This document shows, piece after piece, positions 21,551-33,659 of a stretch of 64,000 nt of DNA. Below the pieces are notes generated by a model. The model did not search any database. It saw only the letters and a program-made list of their open reading frames with translations, and was not told the origin of the DNA. Both the position numbers and the translations under genes were made by a program. The stretch is taken from assembly GCF_036884655.1 (NCBI RefSeq), contig NC_088356.1, forward strand, positions 13,223,001 through 13,287,000. The letters run 5' to 3'. The stretch's first letter is position 1. Each line of letters opens with the position of its first letter. This DNA comes from Musa acuminata AAA Group (lineage: Eukaryota; Streptophyta; Magnoliopsida; Zingiberales; Musaceae).

Positions 21551-24174
21551 TGTCACGCCCCTAAAAATATCCATTATATTTAAAATCTTTCGTCACAACT
21601 AACCCAGGATCCAAACACACATTTGAGGTCACTAAGAAAACATTCAGATCAAAAATTTCACTTCTATAATCTACCAATTCATAACCCTGTACAATTCATA
21701 AACATAGCACACATCACTCGATAATTCATACAATCTAAACTCGACTCATCAAAATAAAAACCACAATATAAATCCACAAGTGGGGAAATCCATGCAGTCA
21801 CCACAATCATCGATTTACCATAAGTTCATATCATTACACAATTTTAATTTAACATTCCAAAACCCTATACATGAGGGATCCTTCAACTTACACAAAATCC
21901 ACAGGTTTAGATTTATAGTCACATTTCATTAGATGCAAGGTAGCTTATACACAACTACATATATGCTAACAAAAGTTCTGCCCAACGTCTTCTAAACTTT
22001 CCACTGCCCCAGCCCATTCTTAACATTTAAGCAAGCGATACGCTATCCTGAAAAATTTATCAACAAACGGGGTGAGCATAAAGAGCTCAGCAAGTGACTA
22101 ACATATCCATAACAAAATAGTACAATTTCCAAAAAGATACAGTATCAAAACACAAAAGCAGAAATATACGATTTCGTATACATAATATCATTAGGAGCAG
22201 AATCGTAATTGTCCTTTTTTATCATACATATTTGGTTCCTGACAGATGGGGCATAGAGTAATTGGAGCATATCAGAAACAAAGGAAACATATCGGAGCTT
22301 ATCAATGGCATATAAAATGTTCCAGAACACATCAACGATCTATGGAACATTACGAAGCAAACTCAATAGTGAATGAAGCATTTCAGAGCATATCAAACTC
22401 ATATGTCGTACAGAAGCTCAAACGTCGTCCTTGACGTTGCAATCATATCATACTTATCCAGAGCACGAACAGAAATAACTCACCAAAACTCTGGATGTCA
22501 CATCAAACATATAGAGGGTGTAGTGGGATCTCAGTCAGAATGTGATTCATCCATTTCTGAATGACCACCTGACAAAAGTCTCCCACGTCTGGGAGCTCCA
22601 TCCACCCACGTCTAGGTGAAGTCAGAGGGGGCCGGCAGAGCATCGCAGGCTCTATGCATAACTCCCTTTACCATTTCTGGCAAAGGTTCACAACTCCCTT
22701 TACCATTTCTGGCAAAGGTTCACAACTCCCTTTACCATTTCTGGCAAAGGTTCACAACTCCCTTTACCATTTCTGGCAAAGGTTCACATTATCCCACACA
22801 CCAGAGTACAAGAAGGCAGTTTCAAAAATAAGCAGCATATAACGGAAGCACACGCGGAACAACCAAACATACATGTGCCTTTTCAAAAACAATGATGCAA
22901 GGAACAAATCTCTCACAAAAGTATTCATTTTAGGAAAGAATTGGAAGCAAGAGTGTACAGGGATCCCAAGCAATCATAATCAGCTCAATTCCAATAAGAA
23001 GGTTAGACAAATTCAGATATCCCAAGGAATGGAACCAAATACGCGAAATCAACCAAAGCTCGATTTCGGACAGAATTCCAGTGGCACATCAAACAAATAT
23101 TTTAGAATAACAATTATGCTCCAATACCCATAATAAGGCTATGGTCGAATCATATATCAATCTATATTAAGATGGAACAGATTTCATATGAAACAGGGCT
23201 CCCAACACTGAGTTACCTCTGATTTGGTAACACAAGGTCAAAATCATAATCACTGTGTTACAGAATTTATAGGGTCGGAATCAACAGACGATAGGGTGGG
23301 CAATTAAACTCCAAAATTTTCAAACTATATGTCAAAAGAGAGAATTTCAAGTCTACTTTCAAATAAAATCAGTTTGATACAAATCAGAATTTTCAACAGG
23401 GAGTTATAGGCGTTTTAGTATCGAAAGGTCAGAAATCTGAACTCTGTTTTACAGCGTCTATAGGCTCTTTTGAAACAAATTTTTGGGTAAGTATTCGGTG
23501 TCCAAAATCTACAAAATCGGTGTCAAAAGAAACACATACGAGTCTAATTTCAAACAAAATAGTTCCTGCCTGAATTCTCATTCTATATTAAAACTTATAG
23601 CCGAAACAGTGCTTAGGGGTCAGTTTACCGAAAGACTTTCAGAATCCATGGTTTAAGTCCAAAGAGAGATATATCAGTTTCTAAATAGAAATCTTCCAAT
23701 TTATTTTGAATCAACATAAAAACAGAGTCAAATACTTATGTAGGATGGGGTTAGAACACTTGCCTTTGCAAATCTTGACCCGAAATGACAAGATTAAAGC
23801 AAGAACCCTAAAAGCCCCAATTTTCTTTCTCTTCTTCTTCTTCTTCTTCTTCTTCTTCTTTCTTTCTTTCTTTCCCTGATCACCCACGAGCTGCCTCCTC
23901 TGCTTCCTTAACAACGAAGGCAGAGAGGCTTAAGCGGTGGAATTTGTCATTTGGTGCATTTTGCAGTTTAGTCCTTGTTTTTATCATATTCACGATTAGG
24001 TCCTTAGGGTTTACATATAGATCCTCAGATTTTTTTTTTTTTTTGAACAGATCTCCCAAATCTTAAAAATAAGTTACCTCTGATTCATACTCTATTTCTT
24101 GTGTCAATTAAAAATAGATACTTACATTATCACCAGAAATATTATACGAAAATTCGGAAATGAGGGGTGTTACA
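21551..24174 (-). repeat. 3' LTR of intact gypsy element G2
   Basis: A 2624 bp LTR, TGTAACACCCC (minus strand, 24174) to GGGGCGTGACA (21551). Against the 5' LTR at 28756-31410 I find one substitution (22588 C versus 29794 T region), one T fewer or more in a poly-T run, and one unit difference in a 32 bp tandem repeat. Such identity indicates a very recent insertion. Parts are homologous to the G1 LTR (for example 22370-22580 with 18880-19080), so G1 and G2 are related families. Confidence 0.95.
22660..22787. repeat. 32 bp tandem repeat, four units, in G2 3' LTR
   Basis: Units starting AACTCCCTTTACC lie at 22660, 22692, 22724 and 22756. The other LTR of the same element has five units (29865-30024), and the G1 LTR has a single unit (about 13465 and 19168). 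Confidence 0.9.
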
Positions 24175-24223
24175 CTCTCCCCCCCTTAAAAGAAAAATTT
24201 AGTCCTCTAAATTTATCGTACCT

Positions 24224-27200
24224 CTATTCGATGAAAAGACGAGGATACACCTTTTTCATTTCCTCTTCTAGCTCCCAAGTTGTCTCTTCTCCAGAATGAT
24301 GTCTCCAATTTACTTGAACCAATGGGATGACCCGATTCCTTAGGACTTTTTCTTTCTTATCAATAATCTGAATAGGCTCTTCCACATAGGATAGATCTTT
24401 ATCGAACTCCACCAGCTCATACTTAATGATGTGAGAAGGGTCATACATATACTTTCTGATCATCGAGACATGAAATATATCATGGACATGGCTCAATGCT
24501 GGTGGCAAGGCAATCCTGTAAGCGACAGAACCAACCCTCTCAAGAACCTCAAAAGGTCCAATAAATCTTGGGCTTAATTTTCCTTTCTTCCCAAACCTCA
24601 TAATGCCTTTGGAAGGGGAGACTTTTAAGAATACAAAATCTCCGATTTCAAACTCAATATCTCGTCTTCTATTGTCAGCATAACTCTTTTGACGACTCTG
24701 AGCAGTTTTTAACCTTTTCCTTATTACTTGAATTTTCTCGGTAGTTTCTTGTACCTTGTCCGGTGCTAATAGCTTTCTGTCTCCAACTTCCTCCCAACAT
24801 ACAGGTGTTACGCACTTTCGCCCATATAGAGCTTCATAAGGAGCCATCTGAATACTTGAATGATAACTATTATTATACGTGAACTCAACAAGTGAAATAT
24901 CCTTATCCCATTCACCTTTCCAATCCATAACATAGGCTCTAAGCAAATCCTCAAGTGTTTGAATTGTTCTTTCTGACTGACCATCAGTCTGAGGATGATA
25001 TGCAGTACTAAACTTGACTTTAGTGCCCATCGACTCCTGCAATTTTCTCCAGAATCTAGAGAGAAATCTGGAGTCTCTATCAGAGATAATCTCCTTTGGA
25101 ATACCATGAAGTCTTACTACTTCATTAACATATAAATCTGCAAGTCTATCAAGTGAATAAGTCATATTAATCGGTAGGAAATGCGCAGATTTTGTTAACC
25201 TATCAATGATAACCCAAATAGCATCATGCTTCCTCGAGGTTCTGGGTAGTCCTGAAACAAAATCCATAGTAATACATTCCCATTTCCATTCAGGAATAAC
25301 TAAAGGTTGCAACAACCCTCCAGGTCTTTGGTGTTCTACTTTGATTTGCTGACAAGTCAAACATTTAGAAACATACATTGCCATTTCTTTCTTCATGCCT
25401 TTCCACCAATAGTGACTTCGAAGATCTCTATACATCTTAGTGCTCCCAGGGTGTAGGGTGTACTTTGAAGTATGACTTTCAGTTAGGATTTGATTCTTGA
25501 TAACTAGTTCATTTGGTACACATACTCTCTCCCCAAATCTCAATAGGCCATCCTTTGAAATTTGAAATTGTGGCTTCAATCCCTTTTCTACTTCACTCCT
25601 CAAGTAGATTAAATGTGGATCTCGTAATTGTCCTTCCTTAATTTGTTGCATAAGATCAGACTGCACTTGAATGGAGGCCATCAGAATCATCGAGTCTTGC
25701 TCTTTCCTCAAAGCTTTCAAATCAAAATTTTCTTCTATTAGCTTCCATTGCTTCACGACCAGACTAGCCATAAAACTTGTAGATTTCCTACTAAGTGCAT
25801 CAGCTACAACATTGGCTTTGCCCGGGTGATAACGGATGGTACAATCATAATCCTTCAGAAGTTCAATCCATCTTCGCTGCCTCATGTTTAACTCTTTCTG
25901 AGTGAAAATATATTTTAAACTCTTGTGATCAGTAAAGATTTCAAACTGCCGACCATACAAATAATGTCTCCAAATCTTTAGAGCAAAAATAATTGCTGCC
26001 AATTCCAAATCATGAGTTGGGTAATTCAGTTCATAACCTTTAAGTTGCCTAGAAGCATACGCAATTACTCTCCCTTCCTGCATCAAAACACATCCTAGGC
26101 CCTTACTTGAAGCATCAGTATAAACTACAAACTCATCATTACCCCTTGGAATAGTGAGAATAGGGGCACTAGTCAATCTTCTTTTTAACTCTTGAAAACT
26201 TTGCTCACAATCATCACCCCATACAAATTTCATATTCTTCTTAGTGAGTTTGGTGAGAGGTTGAGCAATTCGAGAAAATCCCTCCACAAATCTCCTGTAA
26301 TAACCTGCCATGCCCAAGAAGCTCCTAACTTCTGTCACATTTGTTGGTACTTCCCATTCAACTACAGCTTCTATTTTCCTTGGATCAACAGATATACCCT
26401 TTCCTGAAATCACATGGCCTAAGAAGGCAACTTCATTCAACCAAAATTCACATTTGCTGAACTTTGCATACAACTTCTTTTCTCTTAGTATGGACAATAC
26501 CTTCCTCAAGTGTTCCTCATGCTCCTGATTACTCCTTGAATACACCAATATGTCATCAATAAATACAATTACACAGATATCCAAGAGCTGTTGAAATGTC
26601 CTATTCATTAGTTCCATAAAAGCTGCAGGGGCATTAGTCAAACCAAAAGGCATCACCAAGAATTCATAATGACCATATCGAGTTCTGAAGGCTGTTTTTG
26701 AAATATCCTCCTCTTTGATCCTCAACTGATAGTAACCTGACCTCAGGTCAATCTTAGAGAATACTTGTGCACCCTGCAGTTGATCAAACAAATCATCAAT
26801 TCTAGGTATGGGATATTTGTTTTTGATGGTCACCTGATTCAACTGTCTATAATCAATACAAAGCCTCAATGTTCCATCCTTCTTCTTCACTAATAGTACC
26901 GGAGCACCCCATGGGGATACACTGGGTCGTATGAAACCCTTATCTAATAATTCTTGTATTTGCTTCTTTAATTCTTCTAACTCAAGTGGTGCCATTCTGT
27001 AGGGAGGCTTAGATATTGGGGTTGTACTGGGGACTAGATCAATAGCAAATTCACCCTCTCTATCTAGAGGTAAACCAGGCAAGTCATCAGGAAATACATC
27101 AGGGAATTCTTTGACCACTGAAATTTCATCTATGTGGGTTTCCTGATTTGAATGCTCCTTTACACACACCATATAACAAAGACAACCTTTCTGCATAAGA

Positions 27201-28627
27201 TGATAAGCTTGAAGTGCGGATATCAAGCAAGGAGGCAAATCATGCTTAATGCCCTCAAAGAAAAATATAGGCTGATCTGGTATGCAGAAGGTAATTATTT
27301 TTTTGTAACAGTCAATACTAGCGTGATGAGAAGATAACCAATCCATGCCAAGTATAATATCAAAACCCTGGATCTCTAGGAGAATCAAATCAGCAAGGAG
27401 TTCATGGTCTCCAATAGAGATCAAACAAGATGGGTAGACTACGTTTGTTGCCAATGAATCTCCAACAGCAGTTGTTACATATAGCATATAATCCAGGGGT
27501 TTAGGTAGAATATCCAAGTGACAAGCAAAGTGTTGTGAAACAAATGATAAGTTGGAGCCGGGATCAAACAAAACTTTTGCATTTCTTTTAGAAACATGAA
27601 GAATACCTTCCACCACAGATTTAGAAGCTTTAGAATCTTGTTCCGTGATAGCGTACACTCTAGCATGGGCTGAGGGTCTAGGAGACAGTGGCTCTCTTTT
27701 CCTGTTCAGTGGGCAATCTTTTATTTGATGACCTAGCTTTCCACAACTAAAACATGCTCCAGTCACCCGAAAACACCGACTCGTTTCATGATTTGATCCA
27801 CATTTTTCACATAACTGAGTCCTCCCCCATGGTTTCCTTTTCTCAAATCCAGATGTCTTAAACCTCTTGTTACTATCTTCATATTTATTTTCTCTCCTGC
27901 TTTTGCTAGTAAATTTGTCCCTTTGGCTCTTGCCAATGATTTCTTGAATTTCCTCCATGTCTCTTTCAATTTTCAAAGCTCTTTCTACCGTATCAGCATA
28001 TGTTTGTAATTTTAAAGCTGACATTCGGCTTCTTATTGCTGGCCGTAATCCCCTTTCAAACCTTCTTGCCTTTCTAGATTCATCATCAGTCATATGTGTG
28101 GCAAACCTGGAGAGCTCAGTAAATCTAGACTCATACTTTGTAACCGTCATACTTCCCTGGATAAGGTTCAAGAACTCCAATTCTTTTTGCTCTCTCATAC
28201 AATCGGGAAAATATTTGTCGTAAAACTTTTCTTGGAATAACTTCCATGTCATTTGCTCATGTTTGATTTCAGACATCCTCTTAATCATTCTCCACCAGTG
28301 TTCAGCTTCTCCTTCCAGCATAAAGGTGGCAAGAAAAACCTTTCGTTCATCAGAGTAACTTAGGGCATCAAATATTTTCTCTATCTGCATCATCCATCGT
28401 TCCGCCACCATTGGATCAGACTCACCACTGAAACTGGGAGGACTAAGCTTCTTAAACTGTCCAATTCCCAACCCCGTCCGGTTTGATGTCTCTATTCCAT
28501 CATTACTTCCTTGTTGGACAGGTTGTTGTTGTTGTTGCATCACTTGTGCCATAGTCTCCAAAGTCCGCATAATACCACTCAATTGATCAGTAGTAGATGC
28601 AACAGGAGAACCAGATGATCTCGTCAT
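24224..28627 (-). CDS. Intact gag-pol polyprotein of chromovirus-like gypsy element G2
   Basis: An unbroken 1467-codon frame. In order: gag (about 55-230); two zinc knuckles, C273/C276/H280/C285 and C292/C295/H300/C305; aspartic protease at D355 (FDPGS, a Pro variant common in plant gypsy elements); reverse transcriptase with D627 and FIDD at 689-692; RNase H with D838, E875 and D900; integrase zinc finger (H1052 or H1059, C1089, C1092) and catalytic D1122, D1183, E1219 (D-x60-D-x35-E). The C-terminus ends in [19 protein letters not shown], resembling the modified chromodomain-type end of Tekay/Del elements. All catalytic residues are present. The start ATG lies about 110 bases after the primer site. 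Gag and pol share one frame with no recoding site. The lineage name is inferred from motifs. Confidence 0.95.
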   Translation of the reverse strand: MTRSSGSPVASTTDQLSGIMRTLETMAQVMQQQQQPVQQGSNDGIETSNRTGLGIGQFKKLSPPSFSGESDPMVAERWMMQIEKIFDALSYSDERKVFLATFMLEGEAEHWWRMIKRMSEIKHEQMTWKLFQEKFYDKYFPDCMREQKELEFLNLIQGSMTVTKYESRFTELSRFATHMTDDESRKARRFERGLRPAIRSRMSALKLQTYADTVERALKIERDMEEIQEIIGKSQRDKFTSKSRRENKYEDSNKRFKTSGFEKRKPWGRTQLCEKCGSNHETSRCFRVTGACFSCGKLGHQIKDCPLNRKREPLSPRPSAHARVYAITEQDSKASKSVVEGILHVSKRNAKVLFDPGSNLSFVSQHFACHLDILPKPLDYMLYVTTAVGDSLATNVVYPSCLISIGDHELLADLILLEIQGFDIILGMDWLSSHHASIDCYKKIITFCIPDQPIFFFEGIKHDLPPCLISALQAYHLMQKGCLCYMVCVKEHSNQETHIDEISVVKEFPDVFPDDLPGLPLDREGEFAIDLVPSTTPISKPPYRMAPLELEELKKQIQELLDKGFIRPSVSPWGAPVLLVKKKDGTLRLCIDYRQLNQVTIKNKYPIPRIDDLFDQLQGAQVFSKIDLRSGYYQLRIKEEDISKTAFRTRYGHYEFLVMPFGLTNAPAAFMELMNRTFQQLLDICVIVFIDDILVYSRSNQEHEEHLRKVLSILREKKLYAKFSKCEFWLNEVAFLGHVISGKGISVDPRKIEAVVEWEVPTNVTEVRSFLGMAGYYRRFVEGFSRIAQPLTKLTKKNMKFVWGDDCEQSFQELKRRLTSAPILTIPRGNDEFVVYTDASSKGLGCVLMQEGRVIAYASRQLKGYELNYPTHDLELAAIIFALKIWRHYLYGRQFEIFTDHKSLKYIFTQKELNMRQRRWIELLKDYDCTIRYHPGKANVVADALSRKSTSFMASLVVKQWKLIEENFDLKALRKEQDSMILMASIQVQSDLMQQIKEGQLRDPHLIYLRSEVEKGLKPQFQISKDGLLRFGERVCVPNELVIKNQILTESHTSKYTLHPGSTKMYRDLRSHYWWKGMKKEMAMYVSKCLTCQQIKVEHQRPGGLLQPLVIPEWKWECITMDFVSGLPRTSRKHDAIWVIIDRLTKSAHFLPINMTYSLDRLADLYVNEVVRLHGIPKEIISDRDSRFLSRFWRKLQESMGTKVKFSTAYHPQTDGQSERTIQTLEDLLRAYVMDWKGEWDKDISLVEFTYNNSYHSSIQMAPYEALYGRKCVTPVCWEEVGDRKLLAPDKVQETTEKIQVIRKRLKTAQSRQKSYADNRRRDIEFEIGDFVFLKVSPSKGIMRFGKKGKLSPRFIGPFEVLERVGSVAYRIALPPALSHVHDIFHVSMIRKYMYDPSHIIKYELVEFDKDLSYVEEPIQIIDKKEKVLRNRVIPLVQVNWRHHSGEETTWELEEEMKKVYPRLFIE

Positions 28628-28736
28628 CCTTGCTTCCTAAAACGTCAAAAGAACATTTTCTTTGATCAATCTCTAAATGATAGTCAATAAACCTCAAAAA
28701 GAAAAAAAAACATAACATTCTTAGTGATTCTCAAAT

Positions 28737-28751
28737 CATGCTCTGATACCA
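28737..28751 (-). other. Primer binding site of G2
   Basis: TGGTATCAGAGCATG on the minus strand, four bases inside the 5' LTR, complementary to initiator tRNA-Met. G1 has the same sequence at the same distance (17779-17793). Confidence 0.9.
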
Positions 28752-28755
28752 CCTC

Positions 28756-31410
28756 TGTCACGCCCCTAAAAATATCCATTATATTTAAAATCTTTCGTCA
28801 CAACTAACCCAGGATCCAAACACACATTTGAGGTCACTAAGAAAACATTCAGATCAAAAATTTCACTTCTATAATCTACCAATTCATAACCCTGTACAAT
28901 TCATAAACATAGCACACATCACTCGATAATTCATACAATCTAAACTCGACTCATCAAAATAAAAACCACAATATAAATCCACAAGTGGGGAAATCCATGC
29001 AGTCACCACAATCATCGATTTACCATAAGTTCATATCATTACACAATTTTAATTTAACATTCCAAAACCCTATACATGAGGGATCCTTCAACTTACACAA
29101 AATCCACAGGTTTAGATTTATAGTCACATTTCATTAGATGCAAGGTAGCTTATACACAACTACATATATGCTAACAAAAGTTCTGCCCAACGTCTTCTAA
29201 ACTTTCCACTGCCCCAGCCCATTCTTAACATTTAAGCAAGCGATACGCTATCCTGAAAAATTTATCAACAAACGGGGTGAGCATAAAGAGCTCAGCAAGT
29301 GACTAACATATCCATAACAAAATAGTACAATTTCCAAAAAGATACAGTATCAAAACACAAAAGCAGAAATATACGATTTCGTATACATAATATCATTAGG
29401 AGCAGAATCGTAATTGTCCTTTTTTATCATACATATTTGGTTCCTGACAGATGGGGCATAGAGTAATTGGAGCATATCAGAAACAAAGGAAACATATCGG
29501 AGCTTATCAATGGCATATAAAATGTTCCAGAACACATCAACGATCTATGGAACATTACGAAGCAAACTCAATAGTGAATGAAGCATTTCAGAGCATATCA
29601 AACTCATATGTCGTACAGAAGCTCAAACGTCGTCCTTGACGTTGCAATCATATCATACTTATCCAGAGCACGAACAGAAATAACTCACCAAAACTCTGGA
29701 TGTCACATCAAACATATAGAGGGTGTAGTGGGATCTCAGTCAGAATGTGATTCATCCATTTCTGAATGACCACCTGACAAAAGTCTCCCACGTTTGGGAG
29801 CTCCATCCACCCACGTCTAGGTGAAGTCAGAGGGGGCCGGCAGAGCATCGCAGGCTCTATGCATAACTCCCTTTACCATTTCTGGCAAAGGTTCACAACT
29901 CCCTTTACCATTTCTGGCAAAGGTTCACAACTCCCTTTACCATTTCTGGCAAAGGTTCACAACTCCCTTTACCATTTCTGGCAAAGGTTCACAACTCCCT
30001 TTACCATTTCTGGCAAAGGTTCACATTATCCCACACACCAGAGTACAAGAAGGCAGTTTCAAAAATAAGCAGCATATAACGGAAGCACACGCGGAACAAC
30101 CAAACATACATGTGCCTTTTCAAAAACAATGATGCAAGGAACAAATCTCTCACAAAAGTATTCATTTTAGGAAAGAATTGGAAGCAAGAGTGTACAGGGA
30201 TCCCAAGCAATCATAATCAGCTCAATTCCAATAAGAAGGTTAGACAAATTCAGATATCCCAAGGAATGGAACCAAATACGCGAAATCAACCAAAGCTCGA
30301 TTTCGGACAGAATTCCAGTGGCACATCAAACAAATATTTTAGAATAACAATTATGCTCCAATACCCATAATAAGGCTATGGTCGAATCATATATCAATCT
30401 ATATTAAGATGGAACAGATTTCATATGAAACAGGGCTCCCAACACTGAGTTACCTCTGATTTGGTAACACAAGGTCAAAATCATAATCACTGTGTTACAG
30501 AATTTATAGGGTCGGAATCAACAGACGATAGGGTGGGCAATTAAACTCCAAAATTTTCAAACTATATGTCAAAAGAGAGAATTTCAAGTCTACTTTCAAA
30601 TAAAATCAGTTTGATACAAATCAGAATTTTCAACAGGGAGTTATAGGCGTTTTAGTATCGAAAGGTCAGAAATCTGAACTCTGTTTTACAGCGTCTATAG
30701 GCTCTTTTGAAACAAATTTTTGGGTAAGTATTCGGTGTCCAAAATCTACAAAATCGGTGTCAAAAGAAACACATACGAGTCTAATTTCAAACAAAATAGT
30801 TCCTGCCTGAATTCTCATTCTATATTAAAACTTATAGCCGAAACAGTGCTTAGGGGTCAGTTTACCGAAAGACTTTCAGAATCCATGGTTTAAGTCCAAA
30901 GAGAGATATATCAGTTTCTAAATAGAAATCTTCCAATTTATTTTGAATCAACATAAAAACAGAGTCAAATACTTATGTAGGATGGGGTTAGAACACTTGC
31001 CTTTGCAAATCTTGACCCGAAATGACAAGATTAAAGCAAGAACCCTAAAAGCCCCAATTTTCTTTCTCTTCTTCTTCTTCTTCTTCTTCTTCTTCTTTCT
31101 TTCTTTCTTTCCCTGATCACCCACGAGCTGCCTCCTCTGCTTCCTTAACAACGAAGGCAGAGAGGCTTAAGCGGTGGAATTTGTCATTTGGTGCATTTTG
31201 CAGTTTAGTCCTTGTTTTTATCATATTCACGATTAGGTCCTTAGGGTTTACATATAGATCCTCAGATTTTTTTTTTTTTTGAACAGATCTCCCAAATCTT
31301 AAAAATAAGTTACCTCTGATTCATACTCTATTTCTTGTGTCAATTAAAAATAGATACTTACATTATCACCAGAAATATTATACGAAAATTCGGAAATGAG
31401 GGGTGTTACA
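28756..31410 (-). repeat. 5' LTR of intact gypsy element G2
   Basis: A 2655 bp LTR ending GGGGTGTTACA at 31410. It differs from the 3' LTR almost only by one extra 32 bp unit. The element's outer base at 31410 is followed by CTGGT, which is the TRIM's duplication and not that of G2, showing that 31410/31411 is a rearrangement joint. Poly-T and CTT tracts near 31065-31115 and 31267-31280 may sit in the leader. Confidence 0.95.
29865..30024. repeat. 32 bp tandem repeat, five units, in G2 5' LTR
   Basis: Five head-to-tail copies of the unit AACTCCCTTTACC...GGTTCAC begin at 29865. The one-unit difference from the 3' LTR arose during or after the last round of reverse transcription. Confidence 0.9.
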
Positions 31411-32693
31411 CTGGTGGTCATTCAGAAATGGATGAATCACATTCTGTCTGTGATCCCACTACACCCTCTATATGTTTGATATGACATCCAGAGTTTTGGT
31501 GAGTTATTTCTGTTCCTGCTCTGGATAAGTATGATATGATTGCAACGTCAAGGACGACGTTTGAGCTTCTGTACGACATATGAGTTTGATATGCTCTGAA
31601 ATGCTTCATTCACTGATAATATGCTTCGAAATGTTCCATATGTCGTTGATATGCTCCGGAACATTTTATCTGCCATTGATAAGCTCCGATATGTTTCCTT
31701 TGTTACTGATATGCTCCAATTACTCTGTGCTCCATTTGCTATGAACTGATATGTTCTGAAATGTCCTATCTGCCATTGATAAGCTCCGATATGTTTCCTT
31801 TGTTACTGATATGCTCCAATTACTCTGTGCTCCATTTGCTATGAACTGATATGTTCTGAAATGTCCTATCTGCCATTGATAAGCTCCGATATGTTTCCTT
31901 TGTTACTGATATGCTCCAATTACTCTGTGCTCCATTTGCTATGAACTGATATGTTCTGAAATGTCCTATCTGCCATTGATATGTTCCAATTACTCTATGC
32001 TCCATTCGTTATGGATCAAATATGTTTTGAATGACATGATACGTATGATTTGGTATCTATTGAGATGGTATCCTTGAGAATTCTTGTATTCTGCCTTGCA
32101 TTATGATACCTTACTCGTTTGAAACCGTTCCTTTTGTTCTGAATATGCTTTGTCACTTGCTGAGCCGTTTTTGGCTCACTCCGTTGTTATATAAATCTTT
32201 CAGGTCAGCTTGTCACTCTTCGAGATGTTGATTTGGGCTGAGGCAGTGGATAGCTATTCAGAATTATGGGCAAGTCTGGGTGGTTATTATGATATTGTTG
32301 TATAAGTATGTTTTGTATGAAATGAAATGTTGTCGATGAATCGAAATGGATATACTGTGTAAAAGTGTTAGAAGATCTCTCTTATTTGGAATTTCGGAAT
32401 GTTAAGTCTAATTTATGACGATATGAACTTGTGGTGAATAGTTGGAGTTCTGATTGTATAATTTATTTAGCTTGTGGATTTATAAATGTTGTTCATGTTT
32501 GTCAAGTTGGCTTGGGTTGCCATAAATGTGAATTATCGAGTGATGTGATATATGATTTTAAAATGCACAGGTTTTATGGATGTGAATTTGATTGAATGTT
32601 TTTCAGTGTCCTCAAACGTTAGTTTGGATCCTGGATTGGTTTGTGATGATGAAAAATTTTAATATCATGGATAATATTTTGAGGGGCGTGACA
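31411..32693 (+). repeat. End of G1 3' LTR (plus orientation), outside the inversion
   Basis: The last 1283 bases of the G1 LTR, from CTGGTGGTCATTC to GGGGCGTGACA. It is the reverse complement of 17798-19080. The first five bases CTGGT pair with ACCAG at 13371-13375 as the target duplication of the TRIM. It is followed by GTGCC, the right copy of the G1 duplication. Confidence 0.9.
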
Positions 32694-33659
32694 GTGCCTA
32701 TGATTAAGTTGTAATCACACAAGGAGGTGCAGTGAGAGTGTGGAAGCGATAGCGAGACCCACGAGACGGACGATCACGATGCATGGAGATGCGTCGAGAT
32801 GCCGACGAGGACCAGATGGACGATCACTAGGCATGGAGATGCACCGCTGCATACATAGATCTTGATGTGAGTGATTAGACCCACTGGCTCGGGCTTGATC
32901 ACATTAGACTATGGTCCATGATCATCTGGTGTAATTGCTCATGTGATGTGTGATTGTTTATACACCTAGTAGATATGTATATATATATTTACATATGATG
33001 TAGATATATATTAAATATGTATATGTGTGATATGTCATATTAGGAGACCAAATCAAAGAAACCCCTCTCTCGATAATATTAAGTCGGTAAACGTGAGATA
33101 ATTAGATTGACCCACATGGCCTTCCATCGTTATAGGTAGGGACTGATTCTCGGTGTAGGTTGAGTTGGTCGAATCCCTCGAGGCTCACCTATATTGCAAT
33201 TCGCTACCTTGCCTACGACATAGAGATGCCACTGGTGACCTGAGGACATTATATACTTGGTCGAGTCCCTCGAGGGTATATCATCGAATCGGACTCATCT
33301 TGTAACGATGGTGTTGACTTAATCGAACATCATGGTTGGTCGAGTCCCTCGAGACCATGGGTATTCAGAGGTCGAACAGGACAGGAATCACAAGGAGTTG
33401 TGATCGGTAATAGTTGCCTACCTTTCGGGCTTAGTGTGATTGGTCGAGTCCCTCGAGGTTACAATAAGATGCTGATTGGATCCCGATCCCCACTAGAAGT
33501 CTGCCGAAGACTTTTGTTTCATGTGCTGAGGGTGTCGCGTGACTGGCTAGTAAAATAGTGAGAGCATATTAAGATAGAAGTTCATATCTTGATAGTTTAT
33601 TTTTACAAAATCTACATGTTATTTATTTCTGTTGCATCTTTATTTTCAGAAAATATCGC
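32694..33659 (+). repeat. Outer copia element: rest of 5' LTR and leader
   Basis: The copia LTR resumes here after the G1 insertion. The exact LTR/leader boundary is not visible because the primer site has decayed. A motif close to TTGGTCGAGTCCCTCGAGG occurs four times, at 33165, 33257, 33336 and 33440. No coding frame is present before gag at about 33660. Confidence 0.6.

Noticed and set aside
22660..22787. Evenly spaced 32 bp direct repeats, considered as a CRISPR-like array
   Set aside because: The units are contiguous without spacers, lie within a plant LTR and vary in number between the two LTRs; it is a minisatellite.
12516..32693. Alternative reading: a minus-strand G1 inserted into a solo G1 LTR without inversion
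   Set aside because: It would require loss of about 2.5 kb of the solo LTR at exactly the insertion point and leaves G2 and the TRIM without target duplications, whereas the inversion model explains all three duplications and all lengths.
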